In this document: positions 59,644-64,000 of the stretch, piece by piece
Layout of the letters: every line of letters starts with the position of its first letter
Position numbering within the stretch: position 1 is the stretch's first letter
Origin: JBPCOI01 sp051000395
Lineage (GTDB): Bacteria > Actinomycetota > Actinomycetes > Mycobacteriales > Jatrophihabitantaceae
NCBI GenBank assembly: GCA_051000395.1
Contig: JBPCOI010000056.1
Span: 1 to 64,000 of the forward strand
DNA length: 64,000 nt
Direction of reading: 5' to 3'
Notes under the pieces: generated by a model
What the model saw: the letters and a program-made list of their open reading frames with translations, nothing else
What the model was told of the DNA's origin: nothing
Database searches by the model: none
Translations under genes and position numbers: made by a program

Positions 59644-60804
59644 ATGACTCACCTGCTGATCACCGGGATCGGCGAGCTGGTGACCAACGACCCGCAGATC
59701 GGCGACGGTTCCCCGCTCGGGATCCTCGCCGATGCCGCCGTCGTGGTCGCAGACGGGACGGTCGCCTGGGTCGGACGCGCGGTGGACGCTCCGGCCGTGG
59801 ACGTGCGGCGCGAGCTGGGCGGCCGGGCCGTCGTACCGGGCTTTGTCGACTCACACGCCCATCTCGTCTTCGCCGGCGACCGCAGCGCCGAGTTCGGCGC
59901 CCGGATGTCGGGAATCCCTTACGACGGCGGGGGAATCGCCACGACGGTGGCTTCGACACGGGCCGCGACAGATGCCGAACTGCGAGCACTGCTCGCGATC
60001 CGCGTCCGCGAGATGTCCGAGCAGGGAACGACCACGGTCGAAATCAAGAGCGGCTACGGCCTCAGCGTCGAGGACGAGGCGCGCTCGCTGCGTCTTGCCG
60101 CGGAGGTGACCGCGGAGACGACCTTCCTCGGCGCGCACGTTGTGCCGGCCGGATCGGTGCACGGCGACTACCTGCGTCTGGTCACCGGCGAGATGCTTGC
60201 GGCGTGCGCCCCGTACGCCCGGTGGATCGACGTGTTCTGCGAACCGGCGAGCCCGCACGCCTTCGACGGTGACGAGGCCCGCGCCGTACTCCAGGCCGGT
60301 GCCGGCGCCGGCCTCGGCCTGCGGGTACACGGCAACCAGCTCTCGGCCGGCCCGGGTGTGCGGTTGGCCGTCGAGCTCGGCGCCGCGAGCGTCGACCACT
60401 GCACGTACCTCACCGGCGCGGACGTCGACGCCCTCGCGGCAGGTGTCACCGTCGCCACGCTGCTGCCGGGCGTGGAGTTCTCGACGCGCTCGCCGTACCC
60501 GGACGCGCGCCGGCTGCTCGACGCGGGGGTGACGCTCGCGCTGGCCACCGACTGCAACCCGGGCACCTGCTACAGCTCGTCCATGCCGTTCGTCATCGCG
60601 CTGGCGGTGCGCGAGATGACGATGACGCCGGCCGAGGCGCTCTGGTCGGCGACGGCCGGCGACGCGAAAGCCCTACGTCGCAAGGACATCGGCGCCGTCC
60701 GCGTCGGCGCGCGCGCCGATCTCACCGGGCTTGAGGCGCCCGGCTACCTGCACCTCGCCTACCGGCCCGGGGTGCCGATCTCGCGGCGGCTCTCGCTGGA
60801 CTAG
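59644..60804 (+). CDS. hutI: Imidazolonepropionase
   Basis: Opens imidazolone propionate to N-formimino-glutamate, the step before HutF. It is 386 residues. The metal motif is FVDSHAHLVFAGDRSAEF. Further family signatures are IKSGYGLSVEDEARSL, VHGNQLSAG and ALATDCNPGTCYSSSM. It lies 52 bases after hutF. HutH and HutU, the first two enzymes of the pathway, are not in this window. Confidence 0.96.
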   Translation: MTHLLITGIGELVTNDPQIGDGSPLGILADAAVVVADGTVAWVGRAVDAPAVDVRRELGGRAVVPGFVDSHAHLVFAGDRSAEFGARMSGIPYDGGGIATTVASTRAATDAELRALLAIRVREMSEQGTTTVEIKSGYGLSVEDEARSLRLAAEVTAETTFLGAHVVPAGSVHGDYLRLVTGEMLAACAPYARWIDVFCEPASPHAFDGDEARAVLQAGAGAGLGLRVHGNQLSAGPGVRLAVELGAASVDHCTYLTGADVDALAAGVTVATLLPGVEFSTRSPYPDARRLLDAGVTLALATDCNPGTCYSSSMPFVIALAVREMTMTPAEALWSATAGDAKALRRKDIGAVRVGARADLTGLEAPGYLHLAYRPGVPISRRLSLD

Positions 60805-60830
60805 GGAGGCGCGGCTGCCCGGCTGTTGGT

Positions 60831-62105
60831 TCAGGCGGCCCGGAGGACGACGAACGCGGCGTCGTCACGAAGCGGTTCGTCCTCGCGCGCGGCCTGCCCG
60901 AGATGCGCCCCGGCCCGCAGGGCGGCGTCGATGCGGTCAGCGACCTCGGTTGCGTTCTGCCCCGCGCCGCGGGCGAACAGGTCCGCCAGCGGGCTGTCGT
61001 CGACGCTGTGCCCGACCAGGGCTTCGAGCATCCCGTCGGTATAGAGCACCACGAAATCGCCGGGACGCAGCGTGGCCGTGACCTCGACGTAGGTGGCCTC
61101 GGCGAAGCAGCCGACGATCGGCGCGGTCCGTCCGAGCGCTTCGACCGAGCCGTCGGTGCGCACGAGCAGCGGATGCGGGTGCCCGCCGAGCGCCACGGTG
61201 AACGTCGCGCCACCACCGTGGTGCGCGCGCACGGCGGCCAGCGCCACCGTGCAGTACCGCTCGGGTGATTCGGTGGCGGCGATGAGCACCTGGTTCACGG
61301 TGTGCAGCGCGGCAGCGGGCGACCACGGGCCGAGGGTGAGCGTGCGCACCGCCCACCGCGCCGTGCCAGTGAGGGCCGCGGCCCTGGTGCCCTTGCCGCA
61401 GACGTCGCCGACGACGACGGCAAGGCCGTACTCGCTGGGCACGACGTCGTAGAAGTCGCCGCCCACCCGTTCGCGGTCGGCGACGTGGTAGCGGGCCGCG
61501 ATGTCCAGTCCGCGGACGTGGGGCAGCTCCGGCGGCAGCAGACCGCGCTGCAGGGTACCCGCGACCTCCTCGGCGTTGTGCCGGCGTTCGGCCTCCAGGC
61601 CGACGACGCGACGCGCGGACAGCCGCAATTCGAGTTCGTCCATCACCAGCGCGGCCAGGTCGCGCAGGGTGGCGAGGTCCGGCTCGGATATCGGACGGGG
61701 CTCGTGGTCGATCACGCACAGCGTGCCGAGGTTGTGCCCGTCGTGCGTCGTCAGCGGCACGCCGGCGTAGAACCGCAGCCCGAACTCGCCAGCCACCAGG
61801 GGGTTGGCCAGTGTGCGGGGGTCGACAGCCGCGTCGGTGACCACCCAGGGCTGACCGCCGAGGATCGCCGATGCGCACAGGCCGGGCAGCCGCGGTATCT
61901 GCTCGGCGTCCATGCCGTGGTGCGACTTGAACCAGATGCGATCGGCGTCGACGATGCTCACGATCGAGATCGGCACGTCCAGCAGGCGCGCGGCGAGCGC
62001 CGTGATGCGTTCGAAAGCCCCGTCTGGCGGCGTGTCCAGGACGTCGTAGCGGCGTACCGCCGAGAGGCGGGCCTGCTCGTCGGCAGCGGTCTGCTGAATC
62101 GTCAT
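60831..62105 (-). CDS. GAF-domain PP2C/SpoIIE-type serine phosphatase
   Basis: A 424-residue signalling phosphatase. The GAF domain is at about 20-165 (VPISIVSIVDADRIWFKSHH, FYAGVPLTTHDGHNLGTLCV). A short helix follows, then the PPM/SpoIIE domain with the metal motifs RVGGDFYDV, VGDVCGKGTRAA, VLYTDGMLEA and the final LRDDAAFVVL. Such enzymes control anti-sigma-factor antagonists (STAS proteins). No partner gene is adjacent. Confidence 0.92.
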   Translation of the reverse strand: MTIQQTAADEQARLSAVRRYDVLDTPPDGAFERITALAARLLDVPISIVSIVDADRIWFKSHHGMDAEQIPRLPGLCASAILGGQPWVVTDAAVDPRTLANPLVAGEFGLRFYAGVPLTTHDGHNLGTLCVIDHEPRPISEPDLATLRDLAALVMDELELRLSARRVVGLEAERRHNAEEVAGTLQRGLLPPELPHVRGLDIAARYHVADRERVGGDFYDVVPSEYGLAVVVGDVCGKGTRAAALTGTARWAVRTLTLGPWSPAAALHTVNQVLIAATESPERYCTVALAAVRAHHGGGATFTVALGGHPHPLLVRTDGSVEALGRTAPIVGCFAEATYVEVTATLRPGDFVVLYTDGMLEALVGHSVDDSPLADLFARGAGQNATEVADRIDAALRAGAHLGQAAREDEPLRDDAAFVVLRAA

Positions 62106-62188
62106 CGGGACTCCTCGAGCACGCGTACTGGACGCGCGAACGGACCTGATGCCGTCAGCTTAAACGACCCAGGATCAGTCGCCCCGGA

Positions 62189-62344
62189 TCAGTAGTAGTG
62201 GCGGCGGCCACCGATCTCGTGGCCGACCCCGCCGGCTATAGCGAGCACGGCACCGATGACGACGGCGATGATGCCGAGGATCCAAATGATGTGGATCGCG
62301 GCAACGAAGCCGATGATCAGCAGGATGACACCGAGGATGATCAT
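62189..62344 (-). CDS. DUF6131-like small membrane protein
   Basis: A 51-residue protein with two membrane helices (MIILGVILLIIGFVAAIHII, then WILGIIAVVIGAVLAIAGGV) and a short polar end (GGRRHYY). AAGGAG lies before the ATG at 62344. Very similar small hydrophobic proteins (DUF6131) are common in actinobacteria, without known function. Confidence 0.75.
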   Translation of the reverse strand: MIILGVILLIIGFVAAIHIIWILGIIAVVIGAVLAIAGGVGHEIGGRRHYY

Positions 62345-62510
62345 TATTGCGCTCCTTGTTTGGGCGGTGCGCCGCAACGCTGCGGCGCACCTCTCCGCTA
62401 TGCCCGCGAACGGCGCGCCGCTAAACACCGAGATCATCATCGGGCGCTCATCCGGGACGCTGCACTCACCGAACGGCGCCCCGGATGACAGCCGACGGCT
62501 GTGATATCAT

Positions 62511-62539
62511 TTGAGCGATCGCTTAAATAGATCGCTCAA
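62511..62539. promoter_or_regulatory. Operator-like inverted repeat before the TetR gene
   Basis: A perfect inverted repeat with 10-base arms TTGAGCGATC (62511-62520) and GATCGCTCAA (62530-62539), nine bases apart. The left arm also forms an inner palindrome AGCGATCGCT (62514-62523). A TATCAT box lies directly upstream (62505-62510), so a bound repressor would cover the start of transcription. It ends 12 bases before the TetR start, with AGGAGG between. Autoregulation is likely. Confidence 0.7.
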
Positions 62540-62551
62540 CAGGAGGCCCTC

Positions 62552-63217
62552 ATGGTCGCATCGGGTCGGCGCGCGGTCGCGCCGGACGCGCGCAACGAGC
62601 GGTCGACCGCGACCCGGACAGCGCTCGTCGCGGGCGCGATCGAGGCGCTTGGCGATGTCGGGTTCGCCGGCGCGAGTGCCCGGGAGATTTCCCGCCGCGC
62701 CGGCTGCAACCAGGCGCTGATCTTCTACCACTTCGGCACCGTCATCGAGCTGCTGCTCGCCGCGCTGGAGGACGTCAGCCGGCGTCGGCTCACGGCCTAC
62801 GCCGGCCTGCTCGATCGAGCCAGCACGCTCACCGAGCTGATCGACACCGCCCGAACGATCTTCAGCGAGGACCTCGCCGCCGGGCACGTGGCCGTGCTCG
62901 TGGAGATGATCACCGGTGCCCGCACGAGCCCCGGGCTGGGCGAGCAGGTCGCGGCCCGGTTGGCGCCGTGGCGCGAGTTCGCCGAGACGGCGGTGGGCAC
63001 GGCAGCGGCGGGCTCGCCGTACGCGCCGCTGGTGCCGGTCCAGGAACTCGCGCACGCGGTCGTCGCCGGGTTCCTGGGCCTGGAGCTGCTCGCGAACCTC
63101 GACGGGGACCAGTCCGCGGCGAACGCCTTGTTCGACCGCGCGCGCCTCGTCGCAGGTTTGCTCGAACCGGCCGCGCACGCAGCCGGGACGCAACCGTCGA
63201 AAGGAGTTCGGACATGA
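62552..63217 (+). CDS. TetR-family regulator
   Basis: A 221-residue TetR protein. The helix-turn-helix is ALGDVGFAGASAREISRRAG followed by CNQALIFYHFGTVIELLLAA. The C-terminal domain is the ligand-binding part (GARTSPGLGEQVAARLAPWR). AGGAGG precedes the ATG. Its stop overlaps the start of the NAD(P)-binding protein gene (ATGA), so the regulator and the enzyme form one operon behind the inverted repeat. Confidence 0.9.
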   Translation: MVASGRRAVAPDARNERSTATRTALVAGAIEALGDVGFAGASAREISRRAGCNQALIFYHFGTVIELLLAALEDVSRRRLTAYAGLLDRASTLTELIDTARTIFSEDLAAGHVAVLVEMITGARTSPGLGEQVAARLAPWREFAETAVGTAAAGSPYAPLVPVQELAHAVVAGFLGLELLANLDGDQSAANALFDRARLVAGLLEPAAHAAGTQPSKGVRT

Positions 63218-64000
63218 CGACGCTCGACGCGGTCACCGGGGCGTTCAGCTACTCAGGTGCCGCCATCGCGCGCGAGCTGCAGGCCGCGGGACGCCACGTG
63301 CGCACCCTCACCGGGCACCCGGACCGCGCGCCGAGCGGCACCGCGATCGACGTCCGCCCGCTGGACTTCGCGGACCCGGCCGGGCTGGCCGGTTCGCTGG
63401 ACGGCGTGCACACCCTCTACAACACATACTGGGTGCGGTTCGCGCACGGGCACGCCGATCACCAGGTCGCCGTGGCACGCAGCCGGACGCTCTTCGAGGC
63501 GGCAGCTGCTGCCGGTGTACGGCGCATCGTGCACGTGTCGATCACCAACCCGTCCCTCGCCTCGCCGTATCCCTACTTCCGGGGCAAGGCCCAAGTCGAG
63601 CAGCTCCTCGGCGAACTCGGGGTGGCGCACGCGATCGCCCGTCCGGCGATCCTGTTCGGCGGCGACGGCGTTCTGATCAACAACGTGGCGTGGCTGTTGC
63701 GGCACCTGCCCGTCTTCGCCGTGGGTGGCGACGGCAGCTACCAGGTGCGTGGCATCCACGTCGATGACCTGGCCCGGTTGTGCGTCGAGCTCGGTGCGCG
63801 CGAGGACACCCTCACCGTCGACGCGGTCGGGCCGCAACGCGTGCCGTTCCGGCACCTGATCGACGCCGTCCGAGCCGCGGTGGGCAGCCACGCTGTCGTG
63901 GTGCCCGTCCCCGGCGCGTTGCTCACCGGCGCATCACGCGCGCTGAGCGTGCTGCTGCGCGACACGTTGCTCACCCGCGAGGAGTACCTGGCGATGGCCG
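63214..64000 (+). CDS. NAD(P)-binding (NmrA/atypical SDR) protein, 3' end cut
   Basis: At least 262 residues of a Rossmann-fold protein of the NmrA/atypical SDR group. The cofactor turn is AVTGAFSYSGAAIARELQAA (GxxxxxG type), followed by VRTLTGHPDR and the later HVSITNPSLASPYPYFRGKA with the YFRGK segment at the YxxxK position. ARPAILFGGDGVLINNVAWL is typical of NDUFA9-like members. The frame is still open at base 64000. It is co-expressed with the TetR gene. Substrate unknown. Confidence 0.85.
   Translation, partial: MTTLDAVTGAFSYSGAAIARELQAAGRHVRTLTGHPDRAPSGTAIDVRPLDFADPAGLAGSLDGVHTLYNTYWVRFAHGHADHQVAVARSRTLFEAAAAAGVRRIVHVSITNPSLASPYPYFRGKAQVEQLLGELGVAHAIARPAILFGGDGVLINNVAWLLRHLPVFAVGGDGSYQVRGIHVDDLARLCVELGAREDTLTVDAVGPQRVPFRHLIDAVRAAVGSHAVVVPVPGALLTGASRALSVLLRDTLLTREEYLAMA

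Overview
The window is high-GC DNA from an actinobacterium (Actinomycetota). The evidence is the GC bias at third codon positions, frequent GTG/TTG starts, start-stop overlaps of the ATGA/GTGA type, and a backbone gene order known from Streptomyces and its relatives: valS-folC-ndk-mreBCD-mrdA-rodA, then radical-SAM pair-rne-rplU-rpmA-obgE-proB-proA-nadD-rsfS-leuS. The genus cannot be fixed from sequence reading alone. A Frankiales/Jatrophihabitantales-like lineage is a guess.

Region 1 (1-34500) is core chromosome, almost all on the minus strand. It holds leuS (cut by the window edge), a phosphoglycerate-mutase-type phosphatase, rsfS, nadD, a two-domain reductase, a VOC protein, proA, proB, obgE, rpmA, rplU, an RNase E/G with a long basic extension, the TIGR03936/TIGR03960 pair, the elongation cassette rodA-mrdA-mreD-mreC-mreB, ndk, folC, valS, and clpX-clpP2-clpP1-tig. 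RodA carries five perfect-length 30-bp tandem repeats. A GNAT gene between valS and clpX is broken. A tRNA-Pro gene closes the block.

Region 2 (34576-41471) is a small integrative element inserted in a tRNA-Gly(UCC) gene. A 52-bp direct repeat marks attL (34598-34649) and attR (41420-41471). Beside both ends lie pairs of a 10-bp motif with the same 11-bp spacing, which look like integrase arm sites. The cargo is a tyrosine integrase, a small unknown protein, an excisionase-like protein, an unknown protein, a fused zinc-finger/TOPRIM primase plus RecA-like helicase, and three further small genes in a tight operon. The right end is non-coding and repeat-rich and contains the relic of a ParB-type gene. 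There is no conjugation or virion gene, so the element looks like a satellite or a reduced plasmid.

Region 3 (41500-53700) is accessory chromosome: a VapBC-like pair with a possible leaderless promoter, an acetyltransferase, a cold-shock-like protein, an SDR, a flotillin-like protein with three 40-residue repeats, a CysS/MshC-like ligase, a membrane-anchored penicillin-acylase-family protein, rpiB, a CtaG-like protein, a GAF-ANTAR regulator, tRNA-His, orn and a pterin dehydratase.

Region 4 (53700-64000) is metabolic. A TetR regulator is divergent from a ferredoxin-reductase/acyl-desaturase operon with a palindromic operator between them. Then come histidine-degradation genes (an M20 amidohydrolase, hutF, hutI) without hutH or hutU in view, a GAF-PP2C phosphatase, a 51-residue membrane protein, and a TetR/NAD(P)-binding protein pair behind an operator-like inverted repeat. 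The last gene runs off the window.
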